Shown: piece after piece, positions 1-9,445 of the stretch
How the letters are laid out: each line of letters begins with the position of its first letter
How positions within the stretch are numbered: the stretch's first letter is position 1
Assembly: GCA_001315925.1 (NCBI GenBank)
Contig: BBBF01000003.1
Coordinates: 1-64,000, forward strand
Length of the DNA stretch: 64,000 nt
From: Thermocladium modestius JCM 10088
GTDB lineage: Archaea > Thermoproteota > Thermoprotei > Thermoproteales > Thermocladiaceae
Direction: 5' to 3'
The notes under the pieces: generated by a model
The model's database searches: none
Told to the model about the DNA's origin: nothing
Seen by the model: the letters and a program-made list of their open reading frames with translations, nothing else
Made by a program: the position numbers and the translations under genes

Positions 1-24
1 TAAAGGGCGGGGAGGAGGTCAGTA
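1..24 (+). mobile_element. IS605-type right-end remnant at window edge
   Basis: These 24 bases match exactly the last 24 bases of the tnpB element that ends at 4924 (starting TAAAGGGCGG and ending GGTCAGTA). The flanking bases differ: ACTAAC here, CGTTGG there. This is therefore the right end of another copy whose body lies left of the window. In IS605 elements the bases just beyond this end would be the guide of the element's omega RNA. That role is inferred; only the shared terminus is seen. Confidence 0.75.
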
Positions 25-553
25 ACTAACTACAAGCAAACCACAGATCATTGTTTAAACGATCCCCCCCTGAGCGGCAGTTGCTCGACCGAGCCGGGAT
101 TGGATCCGTATAATAGCCCTCGCCAAGCCCGCCGCGATTAAGATCTTTTCTTTTCCTTTAAAAACAAAACCATGTTCCACATATCTTGCTTGACGAGGTG
201 GTTATTTGGCTTATGATATAATTGCGTGTCCAATTATTGGTAACGCATATATAAATATTGCCTACCGCATCGTCATCATGAAAAGGCGGTTAAACTTGGT
301 TTTTAAGGTGTGCATTGAAAGACTATGCGAGGGGATTAAATATGCAATGAAGAGACTATCATTAAATCTCTTCAAATTGGTTGAAAGTAGAAGCTCGATT
401 CAGTGCTATTAACCTGCAAGGTGAGATTTACACTCACTCCAGTATATGTTCCCGATGTCTCTGGATAAACGAAGATGGAGGCAACACGTATTAACGGAAC
501 TATAGGGATTTGGGGGGGAATAGGGATAAATCACCCAATGCAGCCCTACCCTA
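25..553. other. intergenic stretch with no supported gene
   Basis: I see no conserved protein, RNA fold or repeat here. A 68-codon open frame at 206-412 has no recognisable domain and an isoleucine- and tyrosine-rich composition typical of translated AT-rich spacer. An AT-rich segment near 245-260 could hold a promoter but has no clear client. Confidence 0.4.
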
Positions 554-1907
554 GTGTTATCTCTGGAGTGGGATGGAGGCACGGTAGTGATTAGGGGCGG
601 CAAGGTGGATTTGCCGTATGCTAAGTATGATGATCGGGCCAAGGCATATAGGATATTGGCAATCAATTACCCGGACTTGACGAGGAGGTTGAAGAGCATG
701 GGGGGGGTTCAATTTGAGGATCACGTGATGGAGGTGGAGCCATGCATGATAAGGCCCAAGCGGGATTTGAGGTTAAGGGAGTATCAAAGGACTGCCTTGC
801 AGCGTTGGTTGGTGGGAAAGCGGGGGGGGCGTGGTGGTCATGCCGACCGGCATGGGGGGGGAAGACCCACGTGGGGGGGGTGGGCGCAATCACTGCCCTA
901 AGGGTTAGGACGTTGGTGGTCGTGCCCACCATAGAGTTAGTGGAGCAGTGGGCGGATAGGGTGAGCTATTACTTGGATACGAGGGTTGGGAAGTATTATG
1001 GGGGGGATGAGAAGAGCGAGGGATGCATCACGGTTACCACGTATGACTCGGCCTATATATCAATAGAGAGGCTGGGGAACAAGTATCCATTCATAGTATT
1101 CGATGAGGCTCATCACTTGCCGAGCGAGGGGTACAGGCAAATAGCCGAGCTATCCCCCCCCGCGCCGTACAGGTTAGGGCTAACCGCCACGCCGGAGCGC
1201 AGCATGATCTTCACCAAGACCTGCCTAACCTAATTGGGCCTGTGGTGTATAGGATAAGCGTGGAGGAGGCGCGGGGACGCTATATAGCTGACTTCGATGT
1301 GGAGACGGTGAAGGTAGAGCTGGATGAAAATGAGCGGGCCAAGTATAAGGAATTGATGAAGAAGTACAGGGAATTCATTAGGAGAAGCGGCATAAGCTTC
1401 AGGAAGCCGAGCGATTTCAGGGTGCTGGTTAAGATGAGCGGGAGAAGCCGAGCAGCGAGGGAGGCATTAAGGGCCTGGCGGGAGGCTAGGCGGCTGGCTA
1501 TGACTGCTCCCAGCAAGTTGGATGCCGTCGAGGAAATATTGAGGAGGCATCCCAACGATAAGGCGATAATATTCACGGAGCTCAGCGATCTCTCGCACGA
1601 GGTTAGCAAGCGATTTCTACTGCCTGAGGTAACTTATGAAACGCCCAAGGAGGAGAGGGAGGCCGTCATGGCCATGTTCAGGAGGGGGGAGACGTGAAGG
1701 CCATAGTTACAGGCAAGGTATTGGAGGAGGGGGGGTAGACGTGCCCGATGTCAATATCGTAATAATACTCGGGGGGGAACATCCAGCGAGCGGCAATACG
1801 TGCAGCGCATAGGAAGGGCATTGAGACTTAAGCCAGGCAAGGCCAAGATATACGAGGTAGTAACAACGGGCACCAGGGAGGCGTCGAGGAGACATGCTTC
1901 CGCTTAA
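554..1907 (+). CDS. xpb: XPB family DNA repair helicase
   Basis: Superfamily 2 DNA helicase/translocase of the archaeal XPB (Rad25/ERCC3) family, which opens DNA for repair nucleases and works with Bax1, encoded next. Seen in order: a damage-recognition-like N-terminus, Walker A MPTGMGKT (about 845-875), VVPT, DEAH box FDEAHH (about 1100), motif III LTATP, and a second RecA domain with VLEEGVDVPD and the arginine-rich end QRIGRALR. Length about 450 residues is normal for archaeal XPB. The frame changes at G tracts near 850-890, 1005, 1155 and 1735-1775, and near 1203 where a G seems missing. GTG at 554 is the chosen start. Its 3' end overlaps bax1 by 14 nt, so the two are co-translated. Confidence 0.92.
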
Positions 1908-3048
1908 CTTGATCAGGATCAAGTTCACGGGAAGGGGGGGGCAGGTAAAGCCCAGGTACATAGATGAGGCCGAGGCAGAGGTAGTGTACGACGTCATATA
2001 CGCATTCAAGCGAGGGGGGGTGGGGGGGATGAGGCTGGGTGATGTGATTAGGTCCATTGAATATGAGGGCAGCGATCCTAGACTGGTTGGAGGGCTAATC
2101 CACCTCCTCAAATCTAGGACGAGACTGGAGGACGTAGATGAGGCAGCGTTGATTAGGATGAGGCTGGACGTGTTCAGGGAGGCCGCCAAGCTATACCCGG
2201 TGACTCGGGGGAATAGGGGACTAGTTCTCAGTAAGGTGGCTGAGAAATTTGGCTCCAGCCCGGAGCGCGTCGACGCCGACCTTCTCAAGATATATGATGA
2301 TGAGCGGGTAATAGTTGACTTCAAGGAACCGGAGGCGGAGGAATTGATTAGGGAATACAACCTCTCGCTTGCCCAGGCTCTCCTGTTTAAGGCGCTGGAT
2401 GTGGAGGTGGAGACGGAAATGAGCGGCGCGCAGTCTAAGGTCTTGCTGAGGCAAGCCAAGTTGATGGGGGGGTTGATGTACGTCGCCGAGAGCTCCCGTA
2501 ACGGGATTAAACTAGCCATAGACGGACCCGTTTCCGCGATCAAGCAAACAGATAGATACGGTACCAGGTTGGCAAAGCTCCTTCCCTTACTGGTCGGTGC
2601 TAAATGGAGCTTGAGGGCCAGGATAAAACTGGGCGACCGCGTGTATTATTATGAGGACTCCAGCGAGGAAACTCGTTTTCCGAGACCCGTCTCAAGCGAC
2701 GAGCCCGTATTCGATAGCTACATGGAGGCGGATTTCTATAGGCGATTGTTATCCATATGCAAGGAAGTAAAGAGGGAGCCGGAGCCGTTGGTGGTGGATG
2801 GCAGGATATTCATACCGGACTTCAAGGTTGGCGATGCCTACATAGAGCTCGTTGGCTATTGGTCTCCCCCCCAGTACTTGGAGAGGAAATACGATAAATT
2901 ATTAAGATTAAAGATACCGATAATAGTCTTGGTCGACGAGAAGTTGGCGACAGCGGCTTGGCGCAAGCTGCCTCACTTCGTGGTGGCGTTCAAGGATAGG
3001 CCCAGGATCACGGATATATATAGATTAATAAAGAATTACTGCAAGTGA
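1894..3048 (+). CDS. bax1: Bax1, XPB-binding endonuclease (DUF790)
   Basis: Binder of archaeal XPB: a structure-specific nuclease that partners the helicase to cut bubble or fork DNA during nucleotide-excision-type repair (established for the family). The frame is open for 384 residues, a usual length, beginning MLPLNLIRIKF and ending in a nuclease-like region with FIPDFKVGD and AYIELVGYWSP, the D...E-type motif of PD-(D/E)XK folds. It overlaps the xpb stop by 14 nt, the usual xpb-bax1 arrangement. Several in-frame Gly-Gly pairs come from G tracts (1934, 2014, 2464) and may be inflated. Confidence 0.9.
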   Translation: MLPLNLIRIKFTGRGGQVKPRYIDEAEAEVVYDVIYAFKRGGVGGMRLGDVIRSIEYEGSDPRLVGGLIHLLKSRTRLEDVDEAALIRMRLDVFREAAKLYPVTRGNRGLVLSKVAEKFGSSPERVDADLLKIYDDERVIVDFKEPEAEELIREYNLSLAQALLFKALDVEVETEMSGAQSKVLLRQAKLMGGLMYVAESSRNGIKLAIDGPVSAIKQTDRYGTRLAKLLPLLVGAKWSLRARIKLGDRVYYYEDSSEETRFPRPVSSDEPVFDSYMEADFYRRLLSICKEVKREPEPLVVDGRIFIPDFKVGDAYIELVGYWSPPQYLERKYDKLLRLKIPIIVLVDEKLATAAWRKLPHFVVAFKDRPRITDIYRLIKNYCK

Positions 3049-3145
3049 GGCATGCACGATCCATAAACGAGTCACGAGGAGAACCGGGAGAACATGATGC
3101 AACTCAGAGCTCACGCAGCGCGCCGCGCCAAGATACTTCAACGGA

Positions 3146-3253
3146 GGAGTTAGCTGCCCATTTCCTGCCTATCACAGGGCCCAAGCCGTGCGTTTGTCAG
3201 GCCATCCCGGAAAGGGATTGAACCCCCCCCTGACCAAGCTAGACTACGGCCCC
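3146..3253 (-). tRNA. split tRNA-Pro(UGG), 5' half
   Basis: Read on the minus strand from 3253: acceptor strand GGGGCCG, TA, a D region starting GTCTAGCTTGGTCAG, then anticodon stem CACGG and loop CTTGGG, giving anticodon TGG. No 3' tRNA sequence follows. The transcript instead runs into TGGGCAGCTAACTCC (3160-3146), the exact reverse complement of the leader of the 3' half at 50499-50586. The two stems CACGG and CCGTG pair perfectly, and TTGGG can pair with CCCGA of the partner to build a bulge-helix-bulge for splicing at 37/38. The D region is about 36 nt too long, so one or two extra introns lie there. C runs at 3223-3230 and 3250-3256 look inflated. This is trans-splicing architecture; function is inferred. 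Confidence 0.85.
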
Positions 3254-3274
3254 CCCTCAGACATCGACTTAGGT

Positions 3275-3287
3275 GCATTTTTAAAGA
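3275..3287 (-). promoter_or_regulatory. TATA box of the split tRNA 5' half
   Basis: Minus-strand CTTTAAAAATG is centred about 28 nt upstream of the tRNA 5' end at 3253, the standard archaeal TATA spacing. It indicates independent transcription of this half. Confidence 0.6.
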
Positions 3288-3467
3288 TTTGCTCGAGCGG
3301 GCACTAGCAATTCTCCTTTCCTTATTGGGGCCAAATCCCATGTCTAACGCCGAGGAATTAGGCTATGCTGGCTCTTGGAGGACAATGGCTGATAAAAAAG
3401 AGGACAAACCTCGCCTCTTTGAGGCGGGAAGAAAGTTTTTTTAAGTTCCTTCAACACATCTTTCTTC

Positions 3468-4903
3468 ATGACGCCCTCCCCTGGTCAATTCCCTGAGGAT
3501 GAGGAGCGGGGGGGCCGATCACCCCAGCAATACCGGGGGGGAAGGGCGTCCACGAAGTCAAATATTCAAATAAGAGAACAAATATTGTACGTCTCCTACC
3601 AAACGGATTCCAAGAAAGGAAGCTAAAGAGGTTAGCCAACGAGTGTGCCAAGCTCTTCAACGAGTTAAACTACGAGAGGAGGCAACAATTCTTCCACGGG
3701 GGGGAAAAAGTAGACCTAAAAGGCACGTGGGGGGGCAAGTACTATGAGAAGTACAAGGGTGTACTTGGAGTTAACGCTCAAGCTGTCATGCAGAAGAACA
3801 ACGAGGCGTGGAGTTCGTTCTTCTCCCTACTGAGGCTGAAGAAACAAGGAAAACTACCTCACATGGTTAAAGTTTCGCCACCGCGTTATTGGAAGGAAAA
3901 AGAAACTAAGAGGAGGAAGCTAATCCTAGTTGTTAGGCAAGATCGCTATGAAGTCGATGAGAACAAGCACGTTATCATCCTCAAGGACTTCCACTTGGAG
4001 GTTGAGTTTGTAGGTGGGTTGAGGCGGCGTGGGAAACAAGGAAGGTTAGAAATCATCCATGATGAGACTACCAACAAGTGGTACGCCCACGTGCCAGTTG
4101 ATGTGGGGGGTTGAGGAGACGAAGACTGGGAAGAAGAGTGAATACGTTGTTCGCGGTGAGAGGAAGTCAATCCAGGCCGAAGCACCGAAGGGAAACAAGA
4201 TAGCCTCCATAGACTTAGGTATTAACGTCTTGGCCAGCGTAGTAGTCGACGACGGGACTTGGTTGTTATATAGGGGTGTTAGGGCTAAGGAGGATTATTT
4301 CTACTTCCAAAGGAGGATCGCCGGGGGGGTGCAGTCGATGGCTGGCAGAGCGAAGAACGTGGGTGAATATGAAGCGTATGAAGAGTTAGCAAGAGAGAAA
4401 AGGGGGGGAGCGTTCAAGAAACTGTATAGCAGACTGTTACACTTATACAGAAACTTAGCATCCCACATGGTAAGGAAATTATATGAACTAGGTGTATCCA
4501 TCGTTTATCTAGGCTATCCCTTCAACATTGCGCAGGGGGGGAAGGGTAATAAGTTCACTGTGAACTTGTGGTCTTACCGTGAACTAATGGAAGCGATTGA
4601 GTTGAAGGCTCAAGAGTATGGCATGAAGGTGTTTGAGGTTGTTGAGTATAACACCTCTAGGCTGTGTGCATATCATGACGTTGAGGTAAGGAGACATCCT
4701 AGAGGGGGGGTAGTAAGTTGTCCTAGGGGGGGCATAAGTTGCACAGCGACTTAAACGGTGCATTGAACATAATGAGAAAGGCTGTGGGCATCGTTGTGTC
4801 GACGGTTAAGAAACCGCTTTCATTCCTAGTACTTCATGGCGGAGTAGCGCCCGTTAAAGGGGGGCGTAACCCTCCAGACCTCGGGGAACCCCCCCCACCC
4901 TAA
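3468..4903 (+). CDS. tnpB: TnpB, RNA-guided nuclease family
   Basis: About 475 residues, close to the family norm once frame changes are bridged. TnpB proteins are RuvC-like nucleases guided by an omega RNA from the element's right end. Seen: RuvC I SIDLGINVLAS (Asp present), a helical insert, YLGYP where RuvC II normally places its Glu, then a zinc-finger-like region (C/H pairs at LCAYH and CPRGH) and RuvC III HSDLNGALNI (Asp present). The ATG at 3468 is chosen because a frame reading MTPSPGQFPEDEE connects through shortened G tracts into the conserved body. Frame changes occur at G tracts near 3511, 3535, 4105, 4705 and 4727. The C-terminus runs into the right end, as in other IS605 tnpB genes. 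Copies of its tail occur at 54549-54790. Confidence 0.85.
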
Positions 4904-4924
4904 AGGGCGGGGAGGAGGTCAGTA
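4840..4924 (+). ncRNA. putative omega RNA scaffold / right end
   Basis: The last part of tnpB plus the right end holds GGAGTAGCGCCCGTTAA followed by a GGGG/CCCC hairpin and the shared terminus. A close relative stands alone at 26155-26263. In IS605 elements this region is the scaffold of the guide RNA, with the guide taken from sequence beyond 4924. The RNA itself is inferred from position and conservation. Confidence 0.45.
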
Positions 4925-5014
4925 CGTTGGTTTAAATATCTCAATCGCTTGGAGTCCCATAATGCCTAGAGTAGGAGACTCAGCCTTTAAAGAGCGGTAT
5001 GCCGAGATAGCGGT

Positions 5015-6276
5015 ATGGAGTTGGGCGACTTCCCTGACCCTGAGGCGAGCGCGTGGATAGCATTTGATGATACGGATGATTATGAAAAGGGATGCACCAC
5101 TTTCGTGATGTATAATTTCATCAAGGAGTTCTTGAAGACACGAAGCGAGGACAGGATACTGGGCTTGCCCCGCCTCGTTAGGTTAAATCCATATATTCCA
5201 TTCAAGACGAGGGGGGGAAATGCCGCAGTCGCATTAAAGGTTAAGGTCGAGGACCCAAGAGAGTTGCTTGAGCTTGGGGGGGTTAATGTTGTTGATGAGT
5301 TCAGCGCGAGAGGCGCAAAGACGAGCCCGGGCATTGTTGTTTCCATGACGTCGAGCGAGCGATGGTTCTACTACTCAGCCCTAAGCGATGTGGTCCCCAG
5401 GGAGTTGGCTGAGCGATTAATCGCTAAATCGGCGCGATTAGGTGGGGCGGCCGCGGCGTAATAGGTGGCTTGGCCGCCATAATGGCGGAATTAGGGGATT
5501 CCACGTTCGAGCTATTATCCTATAGGAATGGCGAGGAGAGACCTGCGATAGACGCCGATATCCTAGCTAGACTGAGCGAGTTGACGGAGCCATTCACGTT
5601 CGCCAACATGGATGGCAAAAGACCATTAATAGAGCCCAGCACGGATGATCCCGTCCTCTTCGGCATAAGGGGGATTCCGCATATCACGTAATGTACGTTG
5701 GAAATACCTTGCTGTTCCTGCTAGGAGCCAAGCCGCGGTGGTTGCTCTACGAAACTAATCAAGGAACGGGGGGGTTAACTTTGCAGTTGCCGGGAAACGG
5801 ATGTATCAGCCAAGCATCGCCAGTGGACGCGTGACGTCGCTCAAAAGAAGCGAGGAGGGTCACGTATTCATGCGCGTGGGCAACGACGAGGCCGTTATAT
5901 ATAGGCATACCGGAATGGCCGGGCTCGTGGGTCAGTACGCGATATTGACCGGAGCAGGAGGCCGGGCTTGACCGGTAATCCCATATACGTCGAGACCCTT
6001 TTCTCGATTAATGAGGCGGTGAACATAAGGAACCCAAGATGCCCCCCCAAGTGCGGCGCAACTATGAAATCGGCGGGCAAGGGGGGGGAATTGCGATGCA
6101 ATAGGTGCGGCTTTAAATCATACCTGCCCAGAATCGTTGAGGGGGGGCAATACGGCTTCAGGGAGGCGGTTCCAAAAATGGGCGAGCGACGTCATCTAGC
6201 GAAGCTCCCTGAACGCGTGGGATTGGAGGGGCTAAGCAAGATTTTTGGAATGCCGAGGAGGTGGATTTCATGGTAG
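5015..6276 (+). CDS. tiaS: TiaS, tRNA(Ile2) agmatinylcytidine synthetase
   Basis: Enzyme that attaches agmatine to C34 of tRNA-Ile(CAU) so it reads AUA; essential in archaea. Seen: the N-terminal kinase-like motif IAFDDTDDYEKGCTT, then LVRLNPYIPFKTRG with NAA, both characteristic of TiaS; an OB-fold-like middle; and a C-terminal zinc ribbon with CPKCG (after removing inflated C) and CNRCG near 6050-6110. Total about 415 residues, as in the family. Frame changes at tracts near 5213, 5463, 5676, 5768, 5965 and 6043. The start ATG follows a TATA-like TTTAAATATC at 4930-4939 by about 75 nt, so a nearer promoter or an upstream start is possible. Confidence 0.9.
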
Positions 6277-6299
6277 CTGCATTTATATCTTTCATCTGA

Positions 6300-6321
6300 A
6301 GTATACGTATAGTATACGTAT
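6300..6321. repeat. two tandem copies of AGTATACGTAT
   Basis: An 11-bp unit is repeated twice without a gap (6300-6310 and 6311-6321), each holding the palindrome ATACGTAT. It lies just after tiaS and about 46 bp upstream of the TATA box of the metal transporter, so it could be an activator site. Only the repeat is seen. Confidence 0.6.
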
Positions 6322-6372
6322 ATGCAAAGCGATGCAAGCGGCATCTTTTGTGTTGGTAATGCTAAAGTTTAA

Positions 6373-6390
6373 ATATCCGATATCGGATAT
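6373..6390 (+). promoter_or_regulatory. palindromic operator over the CDF transporter promoter
   Basis: ATATCCGATATCGGATAT is a perfect 18-bp palindrome starting inside the TATA box GTTTAAATA (6367-6375) and ending 15 bp before the ATG at 6406. A protein bound here would block TBP/TFB or RNA polymerase, so a repressor, perhaps metal-responsive, is the natural inference. Confidence 0.6.
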
Positions 6391-6405
6391 CCGATTAAGA
6401 GAGCA

Positions 6406-7291
6406 ATGGGAAGTAATAAGGATAGGGCCAGCCGCGTTGGCGATCCATCCAAGATAATCATGAATGCGGCGTACCTGGCTTTATCCGTATCAATAATCGA
6501 AATGGCAACGGGATTGGGCCTAGGCATAATAGTGCTGGAGGCAGATGGTCTCCATACATCGATAGATGCCGTAATCCTGTTATCTCTGTACGTGGGGTTC
6601 GACATGGCATTTAGGCCAGCCGATGTGGATCATCCATTTGGCCATTACAAGTATAAATATTTAGCCATGTATACCGTTGCATTGATCATAATAGGAGCAA
6701 CCATGGCGTTGATTTATGAGGCGTCCTCCGACATAATAAATAAGAGCTTTGAGAGACCGCCTCAAGTCGCTATCTACGTCGTGGCCGCGGTAATGGCATT
6801 AGTTGCGTCCCGCGCGATCTACCTATTCATGAGCTATGGTCGCCTCAAGGAACCCGTATTGCTTCTTGAGGCCAAGCACGCCGCGGCGGATATCGTTGAC
6901 TCGGCATTGGTGATAACCACAGTGGTGGCATCGATGTACGTGCCCTTCATAGAGCCAATAGCGGCGTTGGCTATATCGTCCTATCTGCTTTACCTGGCCG
7001 GGAATTACATCAAGGAGTCAATGAACACTCTCCTGGATAGGGTGGATCCATCCCTCTCCCAGAGGATAATCGATTACGTAAATGGAATGGGGATATCCGT
7101 CAGCGACGTCAGGTTAAAGAACGTAGGCAATGGATACGTGGTAGACATGATAATCAAAGTCCCCCCTCTAAGTATACCATAGGCGAGGCCCATGATGCCG
7201 CCAGCACCGTCGAGTCAAGCGTGAAGAGGCGCTTCCCCCCCTCCGTCAGGGGGGGAGTCGTGGTCCACATGGAACCGGATCAAGCAGCTTA
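6406..7291 (+). CDS. cation diffusion facilitator (metal efflux)
   Basis: CDF family metal/proton antiporter exporting divalent metals such as Zn, Mn, Co or Fe(II). Six hydrophobic segments are visible in the first 210 residues. Metal-site signatures are ADGLHTSID in TM2 (H...D), HPFGHYKYKY after it, and HAAADIVDS in TM5 (HxxxD). A cytoplasmic domain follows (TLLDRVDP... GISVSDVRLKNVGNGYVVDM). C/G tracts near 7161, 7234 and 7249 break the last 45 codons; reading through them gives an end at HMEPDQAA. The ATG lies about 33 nt after the TATA box. The palindrome between the two suggests control by a metal sensor. Metal specificity cannot be told from sequence. Confidence 0.88.
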
Positions 7292-7354
7292 GCCGCTTCA
7301 AGACGGGCGAGATGTTGAAAAGCATTTAGAAGTCGGGATGTTTTCCTGTAATTG

Positions 7355-7374
7355 AATTGATTGGACAATCAATT
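7355..7374. repeat. perfect inverted repeat AATTGATT-GGAC-AATCAATT
   Basis: Eight-bp arms separated by 4 nt lie between the CDF gene and nucS. It could be an RNA hairpin after the CDF transcript or an operator for nucS. The arms are AT-rich and no T-run follows, so terminator function is weakly supported. Confidence 0.5.
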
Positions 7375-7441
7375 TCTATCATGGGGGGGATTAATCCTGC
7401 CTTGCATCAAATAGGGCAGAACCAGCTCTGGATGAGGGGGG

Positions 7442-8272
7442 GTGGTGGAATATGCGAACCAACGCTCGATAGGGATTAAAACCCCAATGCAATTTCATTT
7501 AGTGGATCATCTGATAATGCCGAGTAATGAGGATGCAATAAAATTTGTTAGGTCTCACCTGGCCACTCATGTATTGGTGATTTACGCCGTGGCACGCGTC
7601 TCATATAATGGCCGTGCAAAGGCCAATCTTAATGCCAATCCATACCTGATAATTATAAAGCCCGACGGGACCTTCATGGTGCATGGATCTAGGCGGGAGA
7701 AGCCGCTGATCTGGAACCCGCCCGGCTCTAGGACGTACATAGAGGCTCGGGATGGCTTGGTGGTATTGTTGAGCATCAGGGCATCCCCCGGCAGAGAGAG
7801 TGATAGCTGACCTGGATAGGGTGGATTTCATCGGTGCCTTCGACGTGGAGCACTCGGATAATAAAGTAATGGGCACGGAATCCGACCTGGTGGCTTGGCT
7901 GGTGGATCACCCTGACTACATAGAGAAGGGCTTCATGGTGTTGGAGCGGGAGTACGATACGGCGGTGGGAGGATAGATATACTTGGAAGGGACGCCAACG
8001 GCAGATTAGTTGTGGTCGAGGTGAAGAGGTCGCAGGCCGGCCCTGACGCCGTTAATCAATTGCTGCGGTACGTCGATCATTTACTTCAAAGGAGGGGAGA
8101 GAAGCCTCGTGGCGTGTTGGTATCGCCCGACATATCACCATCCGCCCACTTCATGCTTAAATCGAATGGCTTGGAGTACTTAAAAGTAAACAAGGATCTA
8201 ACCACCCTGATGGAGAAGGGCACCTCCCAACACTCAGCAAGACCAATGCCGGATTTTTACTCCTGGTTGTGA
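7442..8272 (+). CDS. nucS: NucS/EndoMS mismatch endonuclease
   Basis: Archaeal NucS (EndoMS) cuts both strands at mismatches and acts with the sliding clamp. Seen: an N-terminal beta domain with LIIIKPDGTFMVHG and PLIWNPPGS, then the nuclease domain TESDLVAWLVDHPDYIEKGF, GRIDILGRD and VVVEVKRSQAGPDAVNQL, giving the D...D...ExK catalytic set. About 275 residues with frame changes near 7790 and 7968. The GTG at 7442 is used, but the family usually starts close to the motif NEDAIKFVRSH, so the ATG at 7517 is a real alternative. No terminal PCNA-binding motif is obvious after PDFYSWL. Confidence 0.9.
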
Positions 8273-8419
8273 TGCGGCTCGCCGCGATGGAAGCGAGCAA
8301 GCATGAATTCTTTGTCTTGTCTCAACATCGCAATGCGGCAGGAGAGCCTTGGGTTAAGAATAAGAATTTTTATTGGGATTAGGGGCTAGAGTAGGCCCCA
8401 GTGATTTGCAATTTTTTAT

Positions 8420-9325
8420 TTAATTGGCAATGGCAGTTATGGTTACCGTGGCCGTTATAGATGCGCTTCCTGGGTTTATTGGCAATGATGGACCTGTATT
8501 AAGTGCAGTGGCATAGATGGGGTATGGAGCGGGGTAGTATGTGGGAACCGCGCTTTCTTGCACAGAAATTATCTTGATCGATGAAAGGCCTAGGCCGATG
8601 CTATTCCGTATATCTTGCTCATCGCGATTTGGACGGCGGCTTTCATCGCCTCGATCTCTCCCTGTTGATATGAGTAGGGACTGATATATGTGCTTATCGA
8701 TATGCTGGAGGCGCCATCCGAGGAAGCATTGCTCAAGAGCTCGCCGACCAGGGTTTGGCTTATGGGGGGGTTCATCAATGTTATCTTCATGCCATAGGAC
8801 GCGGAGTAACCCTCCAACTGCTGCGCTCCGTTGTAGTATTCATACACGGGGTTCAGGGAGACCTCCGTCGTAGTGTAATTCACCCCAAGGGAGTTCAATG
8901 TCGATATGAATTCATTCACGTTGGACTCCATGTAATCGTAGGCTTGAGATGGAGTGGGCAGGGGGGGCTGTTGGTTGCTGATGGTTATGTAGATGGTTAT
9001 CCCCCCCTCGGGTTGAAGATCTATGGATCCCTCTCCGGATACGGTTATAATAGTGCCGTTGCTTGGAGCCATCGATCCCTCAGTGGCATTGAGAATCGCC
9101 AAATCGCTTGAAGCCGTAAATGGAGGACCGGGAGGACCGCGGGCCGTCGCCATGGCCCCCCCCGGGATTGGCGATCCACGATCTATATATCGTAGTGCCG
9201 TTGCTTGGACTAATCAAGGACGGGCCTTGGGTTTGATTGGATTGGATTAGGTGTATTGCGTATGCGGAACTTGCTCCTATTATGGCCACCACCATGATGG
9301 CCAGGTACACCCATTTCATTGTCAT
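8420..9325 (-). CDS. secreted SIMPL-domain (DUF541) protein
   Basis: The N-terminus has a lysine, then a hydrophobic segment (WVYLAIMVVAIIGASSAYAI), which is a signal peptide or anchor, so the protein acts outside the membrane. A Ser/Thr/Asn-rich linker with NGT sequons is followed by the SIMPL fold: TVSGEGSIDLQPEGG, SLGVNYTTTEVSLNPVYEY, and a C-terminal part ending in ITATVTITAIAN. The role of DUF541 proteins is not firmly known. Frame changes occur at the C tract near 9157 and near 8598, where GGAATAGCATC probably lacks one G. The gene is alone on its strand between nucS and the UbiD gene. Confidence 0.75.
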
Positions 9326-9445
9326 GCGGGTCGAATAGGGTATCCGCCCCCCCTCGCTATTATTACTAGGCCTTGGAACCGGCTGTGTACATTAATGGAA
9401 GCCAGGCATTAATCGCAGTACTAGGCCTTGGTTCTTGTATGTAGT

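Larger units (their letters stand above)
3400..4924 (+). mobile_element. IS605-family element carrying only tnpB
   Basis: The element spans the tnpB gene and its flanks. The right end at 4924 is fixed by the 24-nt terminus shared with position 1-24. The left end is approximate, placed just before the hairpin CGCCTC-TTT-GAGGCG (3412-3426). No tnpA (Y1 transposase) is present, so it would need one in trans or is immobile. No terminal inverted repeats or target duplications are seen, as expected for this family. Confidence 0.7.

Noticed and set aside
206-412. 68-codon open frame near the left edge
   Set aside because: No family, no promoter or codon bias; composition is that of translated AT-rich spacer.
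1707-2543. 278-codon minus-strand frame opposite bax1
   Set aside because: A shadow of bax1 in another frame, with Ser/Leu-rich nonsense composition and no domain.
3150-3341. 63-codon minus-strand frame over the tRNA 5' half
   Set aside because: It reads through the tRNA sequence itself and depends on an inflated C run; not a protein gene.
3412-3447. Hairpin followed by seven Ts as an intrinsic terminator
   Set aside because: It lies just before the tnpB start inside the element and matches the hairpins found at IS605 left ends, so a terminator role is not needed.
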